Assembly: GCF_031764535.1 (NCBI RefSeq)
Contig: NZ_CP134499.1
Span: 2,604,001-2,668,000, forward strand
DNA: 64,000 nucleotides
Direction of reading: 5' to 3'
From: Pseudomonas sp. SG20056
Lineage (GTDB): Bacteria > Pseudomonadota > Gammaproteobacteria > Pseudomonadales > Pseudomonadaceae
In this document: positions 8,037-16,798 of the stretch, piece after piece
Layout: the number at the start of each line of letters is the position of its first letter
Position numbering within the stretch: position 1 is the first letter of the stretch
The notes under the pieces: model-generated
What the model was told of the DNA's origin: nothing
The model's input: the letters and a program-made list of their open reading frames with translations, nothing else
The model's database searches: none
Program-made: the position numbers and the translations under genes

Positions 8037-8921
8037 ATGAACCCATCACCCCACACCCTGTTACTGAGCTACCAGCCGCCCTGGCAGTGGCAACAATTCC
8101 ACGCGCACTTTGCTCTGCGTGCCCTTGCAGGAGTGGAAAACCTGCAACCGCAAAGTTATGCACGCAGCGTGCTACTGGGTGGCCAACGTGGCTGGTTTCG
8201 CGTGCAAGCGCTGGCGGATCAACACGCCCTGCAACTGCAGTACAGCGAATCGCTGCAGCCCTGCCTGGCAACACTTACCGCGCGGGTGCGCAAGATGTTT
8301 GATCTGGACTGCCAGCCGCAGCAGATCAGCGCACACTTTGCCAACGATACGCAGCTCGGCCCGCTGGTGGCGCGTAATCCCGGTTTGCGTTTGCCGACTG
8401 CTTTCGAGCCCTTCGAGCAGGCCGTGCGCGCCATTGTCGGCCAGCAGGTCACGGTCAAGGCGGCAGTAACCATCACCGGCCGCCTGGTTACCCGTCTGGG
8501 CGAGGAGCTGCAGTGTGCCGATGCGCCCGCTATTCAACGGCTGTTCCCTAGTCCTAGCGCCATCGCCGACGCCAATCTGGATGGCATCGGCATGCCCGGC
8601 AAACGCGTGCAGACCTTGCAGCACTTCGCTGCGCAGGTAGCCAGCGGGGCTCTGCGTCTGGATTTGCAAGACGGTTACACGGCCTTTGTCGAGCAGCTGT
8701 GCGCCCTGCCCGGCATTGGCCCGTGGACGGCGGAATATATTGCCCTGCGCGCCTTCGGCGAGGTTGATGCCTTTCCTGTCAGTGACTTGGGCCTGCTCAA
8801 AGCGCCGGTGTGGGGCGCGAATGGCATCGACGCCAAACAGCTCAAGGCCCGCGCCGAAGCATGGCGACCCTGGCGCGCCTATGCCGCCGCGCACCTGTGG
8901 CACAACTACTCGGAGGGTTGA
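8037..8921 (+). CDS. alkA: DNA-3-methyladenine glycosylase II (AlkA type)
   Basis: A 294-residue helix-hairpin-helix glycosylase. The hairpin LPGIGPWTAEYIALRAFG near residues 227-244 is followed by DAFPVSDLGL, whose Asp in SDL is the catalytic residue of AlkA. The N-terminal ~80 residues form the AlkA-specific domain. It excises alkylated purines and pyrimidines to start base-excision repair. The next gene, ogt, begins five bases after its stop, so the two repair activities are made together. There is no Ada-type regulatory domain. The ribosome-binding site is weak, and the ATG at 8037 is the first in frame. Confidence 0.9.
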   Translation: MNPSPHTLLLSYQPPWQWQQFHAHFALRALAGVENLQPQSYARSVLLGGQRGWFRVQALADQHALQLQYSESLQPCLATLTARVRKMFDLDCQPQQISAHFANDTQLGPLVARNPGLRLPTAFEPFEQAVRAIVGQQVTVKAAVTITGRLVTRLGEELQCADAPAIQRLFPSPSAIADANLDGIGMPGKRVQTLQHFAAQVASGALRLDLQDGYTAFVEQLCALPGIGPWTAEYIALRAFGEVDAFPVSDLGLLKAPVWGANGIDAKQLKARAEAWRPWRAYAAAHLWHNYSEG

Positions 8922-8925
8922 AGCG

Positions 8926-9423
8926 ATGTTCTACCGCTACCACGACAGTCCAATCGGTCGCCTGCTGTTGGTCGCTGACGAAACCGGCTTGCAGCAATTG
9001 CTGATGGATATCGACGGCAAGCCCTGGCATATCGGCGAACACTGGCGCAGCGCCGCCGATGAACTGGATGAGGTGTGCAGGCAACTGGATGAGTATTTTG
9101 CTGGGCGTCGACAGCGCTTCGAAGTGCGCTTGGCGCCGCAAGGCACGGCGTTTCAACAGGCCGTATGGCAGGCGCTGCAGGCCATCCCGTTTGGCAGCAC
9201 CAGCTGCTACAGCGCCCTCGCCGCCGAAATCGCACGGCCCAAGGCAGTGCGCGCCGTCGGTGCAGCCAATGGCGCCAACCCGATTGCCATCATCATTCCC
9301 TGCCATCGGGTGATCGGCCGTGACGGCAGCCTCACCGGTTATGCCGGCGGCCTGCCGCGCAAGGCGCTTTTGCTTAAGCTCGAAGGGGCGCAGCTACCGG
9401 AACAGCGCTTGCTGAGCATTTAG
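8926..9423 (+). CDS. ogt: Methylated-DNA--protein-cysteine methyltransferase (Ogt)
   Basis: A 165-residue suicide repair protein that moves the alkyl group from O6-methylguanine or O4-methylthymine onto its own cysteine. The acceptor Cys is in IIIPCHRVIG near residue 125, and the DNA-binding helix is upstream around FGSTSCYSALAAEI. The start at 8926 is set by GGAGG at 8912-8916. The gene follows alkA by four bases and is certainly co-transcribed. The length fits stand-alone Ogt with no Ada N-terminal domain. Confidence 0.93.
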   Translation: MFYRYHDSPIGRLLLVADETGLQQLLMDIDGKPWHIGEHWRSAADELDEVCRQLDEYFAGRRQRFEVRLAPQGTAFQQAVWQALQAIPFGSTSCYSALAAEIARPKAVRAVGAANGANPIAIIIPCHRVIGRDGSLTGYAGGLPRKALLLKLEGAQLPEQRLLSI

Positions 9424-9424
9424 C

Positions 9425-9979
9425 CTAGGGTTGAACCCGCGCCAACACGCGCGCCGGAGCCTCAAGCGGCAATGCCAGAATCAGACCCTCGCCAGATGCT
9501 GGGTAGATGCCGGTCAGCGCGGTGATATTGACCTGATGGGAGACCAGCACCAACGACGCACCACGCGGTTGTGCATTGATCTGCTCGATCAGCGCGGCGG
9601 TTTGCTCACGGGCGGTGTTGGGTGTTTGAAAGAATGAATCCAAAGCAGGCAGCGCTTCGACTGCGCCCAAGCCCATTTCGCGGGCCGTATCCTGAGCGCG
9701 GCACCAGCGGCTGCTGAGCAGACGCGGCTCGATCCACTGGCTACGCAACAACTGTCCCCAGCGCTGCGCCTGCTCACGGCCAACTTGATTGAGGTTGCGC
9801 TGGGTGCGGCAATCATTCAGCTGGAAATTCGCCGGATCACCCGTACCGGGCGCTGTGGCATGGCGCAACAGCAGCACGGCGCGGCCTTCACGCAGCGCAG
9901 CCCAGGCGTGCTTATCGCTGGCCTGAACCGCGCCACTCAGCAGACAAAGCGCCATTAACCATGCGCCTGCCCGCAGCAT
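9425..9979 (-). CDS. Exported histidine phosphatase (phosphoglycerate-mutase fold)
   Basis: A 184-residue protein starting with a signal peptide (MLRAGAWLMALCLLSGAVQA). The mature part is a histidine-phosphatase domain: LLRHATAPG carries the nucleophile His, SSRWCRAQDTA is the second motif, and LVSHQVNI near residue 148 carries the second catalytic His. It is likely a periplasmic phosphohydrolase of unknown substrate. The ATG at 9979 lies two bases after the stop of the small membrane-protein gene upstream, so translation is probably coupled. A longer open frame upstream is not used because it lacks a ribosome-binding site. Confidence 0.85.
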   Translation of the reverse strand: MLRAGAWLMALCLLSGAVQASDKHAWAALREGRAVLLLRHATAPGTGDPANFQLNDCRTQRNLNQVGREQAQRWGQLLRSQWIEPRLLSSRWCRAQDTAREMGLGAVEALPALDSFFQTPNTAREQTAALIEQINAQPRGASLVLVSHQVNITALTGIYPASGEGLILALPLEAPARVLARVQP

Positions 9980-9981
9980 GG

Positions 9982-10173
9982 CTAGAACTTGACCGTGCCA
10001 CGCGGCCCCATCAACGCCCAGATGATCAGACCGATCACTGGCAGCAAGACGATCAGCAATATCCACAACACCTTGATGCCCGTCTCGGCGTTGCTTTTGA
10101 TCACGCTGAGAATCGCCCAGATATCCAGCGCCAGAATGACCAGACCCAGTAAACCGTTGAACATTGAACCCAT
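9982..10173 (-). CDS. PLDc_N-domain small membrane protein
   Basis: A 63-residue protein with two hydrophobic helices (residues about 6-25 and 34-54) and the ending GPRGTVKF. The pattern matches the phospholipase D nuclease N-terminal (PLDc_N) family, small inner-membrane proteins of unknown role seen alone or fused to cardiolipin synthase. AGGAG lies nine bases before the ATG at 10173. The downstream phosphatase gene starts two bases past its stop, so they form a two-gene operon. Confidence 0.75.
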   Translation of the reverse strand: MGSMFNGLLGLVILALDIWAILSVIKSNAETGIKVLWILLIVLLPVIGLIIWALMGPRGTVKF

Positions 10174-10248
10174 ATGGTGTCGCTCCTATGCGAAGGAATC
10201 GCCTAGCTAGGATAGCCGCTCGCCGCAAGAGTTCAGCAGATTGATTAC

Positions 10249-10797
10249 TCAGCAATCATCCAAGCCAGCAAACGCGGCGGCAAAATCACCGGCTAGCGGG
10301 GTAAAAACCGGCACGTGTGGGCTGGCAAACAGGCGCAACACGGCAAAGCGCGGATGCTCGCCGCCGTCGAACCAATGCGCAGTACCAGCGGGGATCAGAA
10401 CCAGATCGCCCCTCTCGCACAACAGGCTGTAGACGTACTCGCCGATATGCAGCGCCAGCAGGCCACGCCCGGCCAGGTAGTAATGCAGATGAGCCGCCTG
10501 ACAAGATTGCTCTGCGCGCAGGCTTCGGACCAGCTCACTGCCCTCACCGCGCTCATCACACAGACTCAGCACCTCGGCGCAGGCATAACCATGCTGGCTC
10601 AGCAACTGGTCGACCTGCACTCGGCTGACCGCCAGCAGCTCGTCACTGGCTATACCGGCCGTAACCGGCTGCTGAACCGGCACCTGACTGAATTGCACGC
10701 CAACAGCAGCCAGGGTACTGGCGATGTCTTCGACGTGGGTCAGCAGCTTGTTCGGGTACTCGGGCGAAGACTGGTGGTAGACGGTCAGGCTGCTCAT
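10249..10797 (-). CDS. Acireductone-dioxygenase-like cupin with altered metal site
   Basis: A 182-residue protein clearly of the ARD family. The N terminus SSLTVYHQSSPEYPNK, LAGRGLLALHIGEYVYSLLCE and PAGTAHWFDGGEHPRF match MtnD, the metal dioxygenase of the methionine salvage pathway. Canonical ARD binds Fe or Ni through HxHxxxE plus a later His. Here the aligned segment is QSCQAAH: the two His are Gln97 and Cys99, and the Glu is His103. Only the last ligand, His141, is kept. The gene sits after aroC and the MFS gene, where PAO1 has mtnB-mtnD-mtnC (from memory), but no mtnB or mtnC neighbour is present. It may be inactive, or use Cys99/His103/His105/His141. Confidence 0.8.
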   Translation of the reverse strand: MSSLTVYHQSSPEYPNKLLTHVEDIASTLAAVGVQFSQVPVQQPVTAGIASDELLAVSRVQVDQLLSQHGYACAEVLSLCDERGEGSELVRSLRAEQSCQAAHLHYYLAGRGLLALHIGEYVYSLLCERGDLVLIPAGTAHWFDGGEHPRFAVLRLFASPHVPVFTPLAGDFAAAFAGLDDC

Positions 10798-10837
10798 GGT
10801 CAGGGCTCTCGTACGGTTTCAATTCAGATAATCAAGT

Positions 10838-11989
10838 CTAGGGTCGCTCATCGCGCATATAGCGCGCGGTAATCACCGCAGCCGCCAGGGCAATCAGGCT
10901 GGCGATGGCAAAGGTCCAGGCCGCACCGAGGCTGTGCCAGCTATAGCCCGAATACAACGCGCCCAATGCACCGCCCACGCCCGCCAGCGCGGCATACAGG
11001 GCTTGGCCTTGCCCCTGCTGGCGATCGGCAAAGCTACGCTGAACAAAATGCATGGCCGCCGCATGGAAGCTGCCAAAAGTCGCCGCATGCATCAGCTGAG
11101 CGAACAGCAGTACCGGCAAGTGCCCAGCCAGATTACCCAGCAACAGCCAGCGCACGGCAGTAATCAGAAAGCTCGCCAGCAGCACGGTACGCAGGGAATA
11201 GCGCGCCAGCAACCGGGCCATAAACATAAACAGCACAATTTCGGCCAATACGCCCAGCGCCCACAGCTGGCCGATCACCCCGCGCGAATAGCCGAGCGCT
11301 TCCAGGTGCAAACTGAGAAAGGTGTAGTACGGGCCATTGCTCAACTGCATCAGCCCGGCGCTGAGGTAGAAGGCGAGAATCCCCGGCCGCCGTAGTTGCT
11401 GGAGAAAGCCGCCCTGCTCCAGGGTGTTGGGACGCAACTGCGGCTGTGCATTAGGCACCCACCAACTGCTCAAGACGATACCGCTCATGATCAGAATCAG
11501 CGCCCAGGGATAGGCATCCAGGCTGAGCAACTCGAACAGCTTGCCGAGGCCCACCACGGCGACGATAAAGCCGATGCTGCCCCACAAGCGAATCTGGCTG
11601 TAGCGCGCCGCCTGCTCTTTGAGATGGGCAAAGGTGATGACTTCAAACTGCGGCAGCACCGCGTGCCAGAAGAACGCATGCAGCGCCATGATCAGCGCCA
11701 GCCAGGCGTAGCTCTGGCTGATAAAGATGCCGGCAAAGCACAGCAGCGTGCAGAGCGCGCCAAAACGCACAATGGCCAAGCGCCGGCCCGTGTGATCGCC
11801 CAGCCAACCCCAGATATTCGGCGCAATGCAGCGCATCAGCATGGGAATGGCGATCAACTCACCGATCCGCGCGGCGGAAAACCCCAGGTGATCGAAATAC
11901 AGCGCGAGAAAGGGCGCGGTGGCGCCGAGCAGCGAGAAATAGAAGAAGTAGAAACCGGACAGACGCCAGTACGGCAAAACCGGGCTCAT
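10838..11989 (-). CDS. MFS transporter, HcaT/PucC-like (MFS_1_like)
   Basis: A 383-residue membrane protein with about 12 hydrophobic segments. The first half holds YWRLSGFYFFYFSLLGATAPF and RCIAPNIWGWLGDHTGRR, typical of the 3-phenylpropionate-transporter-like MFS branch. The start at 11989 gives the family N terminus (MSPVLPYWRL); an upstream extension overlapping the aroC end is unlike the family. It lies 58 bases after aroC on the same strand, the same order as PA1681-PA1682 in P. aeruginosa as I recall. The substrate is unknown. Confidence 0.85.
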   Translation of the reverse strand: MSPVLPYWRLSGFYFFYFSLLGATAPFLALYFDHLGFSAARIGELIAIPMLMRCIAPNIWGWLGDHTGRRLAIVRFGALCTLLCFAGIFISQSYAWLALIMALHAFFWHAVLPQFEVITFAHLKEQAARYSQIRLWGSIGFIVAVVGLGKLFELLSLDAYPWALILIMSGIVLSSWWVPNAQPQLRPNTLEQGGFLQQLRRPGILAFYLSAGLMQLSNGPYYTFLSLHLEALGYSRGVIGQLWALGVLAEIVLFMFMARLLARYSLRTVLLASFLITAVRWLLLGNLAGHLPVLLFAQLMHAATFGSFHAAAMHFVQRSFADRQQGQGQALYAALAGVGGALGALYSGYSWHSLGAAWTFAIASLIALAAAVITARYMRDERP

Positions 11990-12047
11990 GCTGAGCACAA
12001 ACCCGGCAGCGTGCTGCGGAGCGCACGTGGCCGCGCAGCAGCGCTGA

Positions 12048-13139
12048 TCACAGCTGTGGCAGCACCGGCGTGCTGACCCGCACATCGGCATTCTGCGCGC
12101 GGTGGCGCAGCAGGTGGTCCATCAGCACGATGGCCATCATCGCCTCAGCGATTGGTGTAGCGCGGATGCCCACGCACGGGTCGTGACGGCCCTTGGTGAT
12201 GATATCCACCGGGTTGCCGTGAACATCGATCGAGCGCCCCGGCGTGGTGATGCTTGAGGTCGGCTTGAGCGCCAGATGGGCCACAATCGGCTGACCGCTG
12301 GAAAGCCCGCCGAGAATGCCACCGGCATTGTTCGAGAGGAAACCTTCAGGGGTCATCTCGTCACGGTGCTCGGTGCCGCGCTGCGCCACGCTGGCGAAAC
12401 CCGCACCGATTTCCACGCCCTTGACAGCGTTGATGCTCATCAGCGCATGGGCCAGTTCGGCGTCCAGGCGGTCGAAAATCGGCTCACCCAGGCCTGGCAT
12501 CACGCCTTCGGCGACCACGGTGATTTTCGCGCCGACCGAATCCTGATCACGGCGCAGCTGGTCCATATAAGCTTCCAGCTCCGGCACCTTGTCCGGATCG
12601 GGGCTGAAGAAGGCGTTCTGTTCGACGCTGTCCCAGGTCTTGAACGGAATTTCAATCGGGCCGAGCTGGCTCATGTAGCCGCGAATCACGATGCCCTGGG
12701 TCGCCAGGTATTTCTTGGCGATGGCACCGGCGGCCACACGCATGGCGGTCTCGCGCGCCGAACTGCGGCCACCACCGCGGTAGTCGCGGATGCCGTATTT
12801 GTGGTGATAGGTGTAATCGGCGTGAGCCGGACGGAAAGAATCCTTGATCGCCGAGTAGTCCTTGGACTTCTGGTCGGTATTGCGGATCAGCAGGCCAATC
12901 GAGCAACCGGTGGTCTTGCCCTCGAACACCCCGGCAAGAATTTCCACCTCATCGGCTTCCTGGCGCTGGGTGGTATGGCGGCTGGTGCCCGGTTTGCGAC
13001 GATCAAGATCGCGCTGCAGGTCTTCCAGGCTAATCTCCAGCCCCGGCGGACAGCCATCGACAATGGCGACCAACGCCGGGCCATGGCTTTCGCCGGCGGT
13101 GGTGACAGTGAACAGCTTGCCGTAGGTATTGCCGGACAT
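12048..13139 (-). CDS. aroC: Chorismate synthase
   Basis: A 363-residue enzyme making chorismate from 5-enolpyruvylshikimate-3-phosphate, the last shikimate step, with reduced FMN. The N terminus [20 protein letters not shown] is diagnostic, as are [23 protein letters not shown] and [17 protein letters not shown]. The ATG at 13139 fits the family start; a TTG two codons earlier is not needed. Chorismate is also the substrate of the isochorismate synthase in the siderophore locus of this window, though the genes are 44 kb apart. A long open frame on the opposite strand is only a shadow of codon bias. Confidence 0.97.
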   Translation of the reverse strand: MSGNTYGKLFTVTTAGESHGPALVAIVDGCPPGLEISLEDLQRDLDRRKPGTSRHTTQRQEADEVEILAGVFEGKTTGCSIGLLIRNTDQKSKDYSAIKDSFRPAHADYTYHHKYGIRDYRGGGRSSARETAMRVAAGAIAKKYLATQGIVIRGYMSQLGPIEIPFKTWDSVEQNAFFSPDPDKVPELEAYMDQLRRDQDSVGAKITVVAEGVMPGLGEPIFDRLDAELAHALMSINAVKGVEIGAGFASVAQRGTEHRDEMTPEGFLSNNAGGILGGLSSGQPIVAHLALKPTSSITTPGRSIDVHGNPVDIITKGRHDPCVGIRATPIAEAMMAIVLMDHLLRHRAQNADVRVSTPVLPQL

Positions 13140-13301
13140 GTGCAAAACGCTCCGCGAAAATCAGCTCCGAGGCTACGCCAGCCGGCGCAAAGCCTCATTT
13201 GGATAAAGGCGGCGAGTATACCCGTGGCGTCCGCACAGATCATCCTCGAACCTTCAGGGCAGATAAACGTCAAAGAAGCTCACCCCCGGCAGTTCCTTTC
13301 C

Positions 13302-14297
13302 ATGACCCGAGCTCTTCTGTTGCCCCTTCTTCTCTGCAGCGCCCTGCTAAATGCCGCGCCCAACGCCGCCCACAACACCACCGCACACAGCAGCGTGCAG
13401 CAACCCATGCGCCTACAGACCGGCGAGGGCACGCTGCATGGCACGCTGCTCAAGCCCAGCAGCACCAAGCCGGTGGCCGTGGCGTTGCTGATTGCCGGCT
13501 CAGGCCCCACCGACCGTGACGGCAACAACCCCGAAGGCGGCCAGAGCGACAGCCTCAAGCGCCTGGCGCAAAGTCTGGCCAAACAGGGCATCGCCAGCCT
13601 GCGCTATGACAAACGCGGTGTAGCCGGCAGCCGCGCCGCCACCCCGGATGAACGCGACCTCAGTGTTGAGGGGTATGTCAGCGATGCCGTGGGCTGGGCA
13701 CAGCTGCTCAGGGCTGATCCGGCGTTTGACCGACTGATTCTGATCGGCCACAGCGAAGGTGCGCTGATTGCCAGCTTGGCGGCCGAACAGGCCCAGGCCG
13801 ATGCCCTGGTGGCGATTGCCGGCAGCTCGCGGCCGATTGATCAGTTATTGCGTGAGCAACTCGCCGCTCGCTTGCCCCCGCACCTCATGGCGCAGAGCAA
13901 TCACCTGCTTGACCGCCTATTGGCCGGGCAACTCACCCCGCAAGTACCCAAAGACCTGCAGGTGCTGTTTCGCCCCAGTGTGCAGCCCTATTTAATTTCG
14001 CTGCTGCGGCAGAACCCCGGTCAGGCCTTTGCTCGCCTGCAGATTCCGGCGCTGATCGTACAAGGCAGCCACGACGTTCAGGTCAGTGTTGCCGATGCCC
14101 ATGCCTTGCAGGCGGCCAAGCCGGATGCCGAGTTGCTGATCATCCCCGGGATGAACCATCTGCTGCGCATCAGCGCGCTGGATTTACCGGCGCAACTGGC
14201 CAGCTACGACAATCCTCGGCTACCGTTGGCACAGGGGTTGGGCGAGCAGATCGCCCAGTTCATCCAGCGCAGCGGCAAAAAGCCAGCCTCCAGTTAG
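13302..14297 (+). CDS. Exported alpha/beta hydrolase
   Basis: A 331-residue protein with an N-terminal signal peptide (TRALLLPLLLCSALLNAA) followed by an alpha/beta-hydrolase fold. AGSGPTDRDGNNP gives the oxyanion region, GHSEGA near residue 150 carries the nucleophile Ser, and PGMNHLL near the end carries the catalytic His. The frame stays open far upstream through the antisense of aroC, but the signal peptide marks the real start at 13302. It is divergent from aroC, as in P. aeruginosa (PA1680, from memory). The substrate is unknown. Confidence 0.85.
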   Translation: MTRALLLPLLLCSALLNAAPNAAHNTTAHSSVQQPMRLQTGEGTLHGTLLKPSSTKPVAVALLIAGSGPTDRDGNNPEGGQSDSLKRLAQSLAKQGIASLRYDKRGVAGSRAATPDERDLSVEGYVSDAVGWAQLLRADPAFDRLILIGHSEGALIASLAAEQAQADALVAIAGSSRPIDQLLREQLAARLPPHLMAQSNHLLDRLLAGQLTPQVPKDLQVLFRPSVQPYLISLLRQNPGQAFARLQIPALIVQGSHDVQVSVADAHALQAAKPDAELLIIPGMNHLLRISALDLPAQLASYDNPRLPLAQGLGEQIAQFIQRSGKKPASS

Positions 14298-14361
14298 CCG
14301 AGCGGCGGCCGATAAGCGCATCAGACGACACCTGAAGATGTCGCGCACAGGATCGCCGTGT

Positions 14362-15153
14362 ATGACTGACAACCCAGAACCACAGAACGATACCGACGCT
14401 GCTTCGCAGGAGGTCGTCGAGCAAGCCCACCCGTGGGCCGATCTTGCGCCCGAGCACTTTCGCCTCTTGCGCCTGACCGCCTTACCCACCGACCGCCACA
14501 CTGGCGCACGCCCCTTGCGCTTTATCCAGTTCGGCCGCGTCGAGCGGCTGGGCAAGCAACAGAGTTTGCTGCGTTTAACTTTGCAGCTCCCCGGTCAGCG
14601 GGTGCGCAAGGAGCAAAATATTCTCGAAGTCTGGGCCGATCACGAACAACGCCTGCTCAGTTTCGGCCCCGACAGCGCACTGCAGGTGCAGCCGGAAAAC
14701 CGAGGTTTAGGGCGCTTTATGCTGGCCCAGGGGATTAGCTGGGCACGCCAGCACTTCGCCCACTATCAAGTGGCCAACACCACGCTGCCCAGCAAGGACG
14801 CCTTCAGTGAAGAAGCCCGTGCGCGGCGCGACCACTGTCTGCAGGCCCAGGGCTTTGTCGTCGAGTACCTCGATCCACTGAAGATCAAGGCACATTGCGT
14901 CGCACCACGGGTCAGCTCACTGCATGGCAACTGGCATACGGAAAAAGTGCAGATCGTCGAACTGCTGGACGCTGCCAGCATGCTGCAGCAGGCTGACCAG
15001 AGCCTGCGCGAGCAAGAAGTGAAAGTACGCAAACTGGAAGAGCGCATTGAGGTGTTCAAACGCGAAGACAACGGTCTGCGCTTCACCATTACCTGCCTGG
15101 TGGCCTTCTGCGTGTTTCAGGCGGGGTTGCTGATATGGATTGCCACGCGCTAG
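14362..15153 (+). CDS. Conserved hypothetical protein with coiled coil and C-terminal membrane anchor
   Basis: A 263-residue protein I do not recognise functionally. Residues 20-190 form a soluble domain rich in charged residues. Residues 198-235 look like a coiled coil (LREQEVKVRKLEERIEVF), and the last 24 residues form one membrane helix (FTITCLVAFCVFQAGLLIWI). This is a tail-anchored layout with the soluble part in the cytoplasm. The start at 14362 has AGGA ten bases upstream; an ATG at 14338 is the alternative. It occupies the position of PA1679 in the syntenic block. Its last four bases overlap the convergent AraC gene. Confidence 0.75.
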   Translation: MTDNPEPQNDTDAASQEVVEQAHPWADLAPEHFRLLRLTALPTDRHTGARPLRFIQFGRVERLGKQQSLLRLTLQLPGQRVRKEQNILEVWADHEQRLLSFGPDSALQVQPENRGLGRFMLAQGISWARQHFAHYQVANTTLPSKDAFSEEARARRDHCLQAQGFVVEYLDPLKIKAHCVAPRVSSLHGNWHTEKVQIVELLDAASMLQQADQSLREQEVKVRKLEERIEVFKREDNGLRFTITCLVAFCVFQAGLLIWIATR

Positions 15154-15983
15154 AGGGTGGCGCGGGCCTGGCGATACTGCCCTGGCGCCACGCCATAGGC
15201 CTGTTTGAACTGCCGGCTCAGATGACTCTGGTCGGCAAACCCCAGCTGCATCGCCACACTCAGCGGCGCACAGCCATTCCTTAATAACGCCCGAGCCTGT
15301 TCCAGGCGGCGCTGCATTAGCCAGCTATGCGGCGGCAGGCCGGTAGCGCGGCGGAATACGCGCGCGAAATGAAATGGTGACAAGCCCACCGCCTGCGCCA
15401 GTTCCTCCAATGACGGGGGCGACGCCAGCTGGCTGCTGAGTAATTCCTTGGCGCGGCTGACCGCATGCGGCTCATGGCCCGGTGCCAGGACCTCAGGCAG
15501 ATGCGCATGGCGCTGAAACAGCAGCAGAATCGCCTCACGCCAGGCAGTTTGCAGCTGCAGCGCCGACGCCTGGCTGTCCAGTAATTGATGCAAGGTGACG
15601 AACTGGTGATGCAGCTGTGGATCATGCAGCACGCTGAGCGCGAATGACGGCATGTCCTGCTGACCCCACTCCAGCTCTGCGAGCACGCCGCATACCTGCG
15701 CATTGTCCGGGTAAAAACCGCGGTAATGCCAACCCAGATCATGGGCTTTGGAGCCGGTATGCAGCTCGTCCGGATTGATCAGCACCATGCTGCCGGCCGG
15801 CGCCAGATGATCGCTGCCGCGATGACGAAAGCGCTGCGCACCATGTTCAATCACGGTAAAGACAAACCCTTCATGCACATGCGGGGAAAAGCGCTGCTCA
15901 ACATAATGCGCCTGCAACAGCTCTACCCCGCCCAACTCGCGTGATTGCCAGAACCGTGTCTGCTCGCTCTGTGCCTGCCCCAT
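15150..15983 (-). CDS. AraC-family regulator with cupin sensor domain
   Basis: A 277-residue regulator. The N-terminal cupin (AraC_binding) domain shows FSPHVHEGFVFTVIE and LINPDELHTG. The C-terminal DNA-binding domain has SLEELAQAVGLSPFHFARVF near 193-212 and LSVAMQLGFADQSHLSRQF near 242-260, ending in GVAPGQYR. Regulators of this shape often control amino-acid exporters or small-molecule uptake. It begins three bases after the stop of the acetyltransferase gene, so both are in one operon. Its target is unknown. Confidence 0.85.
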   Translation of the reverse strand: MGQAQSEQTRFWQSRELGGVELLQAHYVEQRFSPHVHEGFVFTVIEHGAQRFRHRGSDHLAPAGSMVLINPDELHTGSKAHDLGWHYRGFYPDNAQVCGVLAELEWGQQDMPSFALSVLHDPQLHHQFVTLHQLLDSQASALQLQTAWREAILLLFQRHAHLPEVLAPGHEPHAVSRAKELLSSQLASPPSLEELAQAVGLSPFHFARVFRRATGLPPHSWLMQRRLEQARALLRNGCAPLSVAMQLGFADQSHLSRQFKQAYGVAPGQYRQARATL

Positions 15984-15986
15984 GCC

Positions 15987-16556
15987 TCAACCGCTGAAAC
16001 GCGCCTCCAGCTGCTGCTTGATCGCCGGCCAGTCGTGATCCGTGATGCTGTACAACACGCTGTCGTCCAGACGCCCGTCCGCCAGGCGGCGATGGTTACG
16101 CAGCAGACCTTCGCGCTGTGCGCCGAGCTTTTCGATGGCACGTTGCGAACGTAGGTTGCTCGCAGCGGTTTTAAGCTGAACGCGTACCAGCCCCCAGTGC
16201 TCAAAAGCGTGCTTGAGCATCAGGTACTTGATAGTGGTATTAAGGCCCGTGCCATGCTGGCTGCGATCCAGCCAGGTCCAACCAATTTCCGCAGCCGGCA
16301 AGGTGTTCATAAAGTCGCCGAAACGGGTGGTGCCTACCAGCTGGTCGCCCAGGCGAATCACAAAGGGCAAGGCCCGCCCTTCACGCTGTTCGAGCAGGCC
16401 CTGGCGATACCAGTCGAGGCGCTGGCTGCCACTCATATAGATCAGCTCCTGGCGATTGGCTTCAGCCAGACTGATCAGGGCGGGAATATCGGCATCGACC
16501 ATGGGCTCGATGCGTAATCCACCACGTTGCAGGGTTATCAGTTGCGGCTTGAACAT
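15987..16556 (-). CDS. GNAT-family acetyltransferase, RimJ/RimL type
   Basis: A 189-residue acetyltransferase. The order of the GNAT core is visible: EIGWTWLDRSQHGTGLNT contains the acetyl-CoA loop region, then VRVQLKTAASNLRSQRAIEKLGAQREG matches the RimL-type C-terminal half. The likely role is acetylating a protein N terminus, amino acid or small amine. The ATG at 16556 has GGAGG seven bases before it, so the longer upstream frame is not used. It is the first gene of a two-gene operon with the AraC regulator. Confidence 0.85.
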   Translation of the reverse strand: MFKPQLITLQRGGLRIEPMVDADIPALISLAEANRQELIYMSGSQRLDWYRQGLLEQREGRALPFVIRLGDQLVGTTRFGDFMNTLPAAEIGWTWLDRSQHGTGLNTTIKYLMLKHAFEHWGLVRVQLKTAASNLRSQRAIEKLGAQREGLLRNHRRLADGRLDDSVLYSITDHDWPAIKQQLEARFSG

Positions 16557-16798
16557 AGGGTCCCTCCTCGGACAGAGTCGCAGGCGCGACACGCTAACAG
16601 GGCCAACACGTGTGCACAATCCACAACAGCAACAGGTTCTACGTCAGTGCGACCTTGGTCGTGCCTGACGCATCGCGACTTTGCTGCGAGACTGACACCC
16701 ATCATCTGCCGTCGACGCTGATGCGGTAGGCTCTGGGCAGCCGCTGCGCTGCCAGATAAGACCCCGGCAGCCCCCTATAGTTTGTTTTCGGAGTTTGC

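Noticed and set aside
12276..13301. Long open frame antisense to aroC, continuous with the exported hydrolase gene
   Set aside because: aroC is unmistakable on the other strand, and the hydrolase has a clear signal peptide starting at 13302. The upstream part has no ribosome-binding site and is a shadow of GC-rich codon use.
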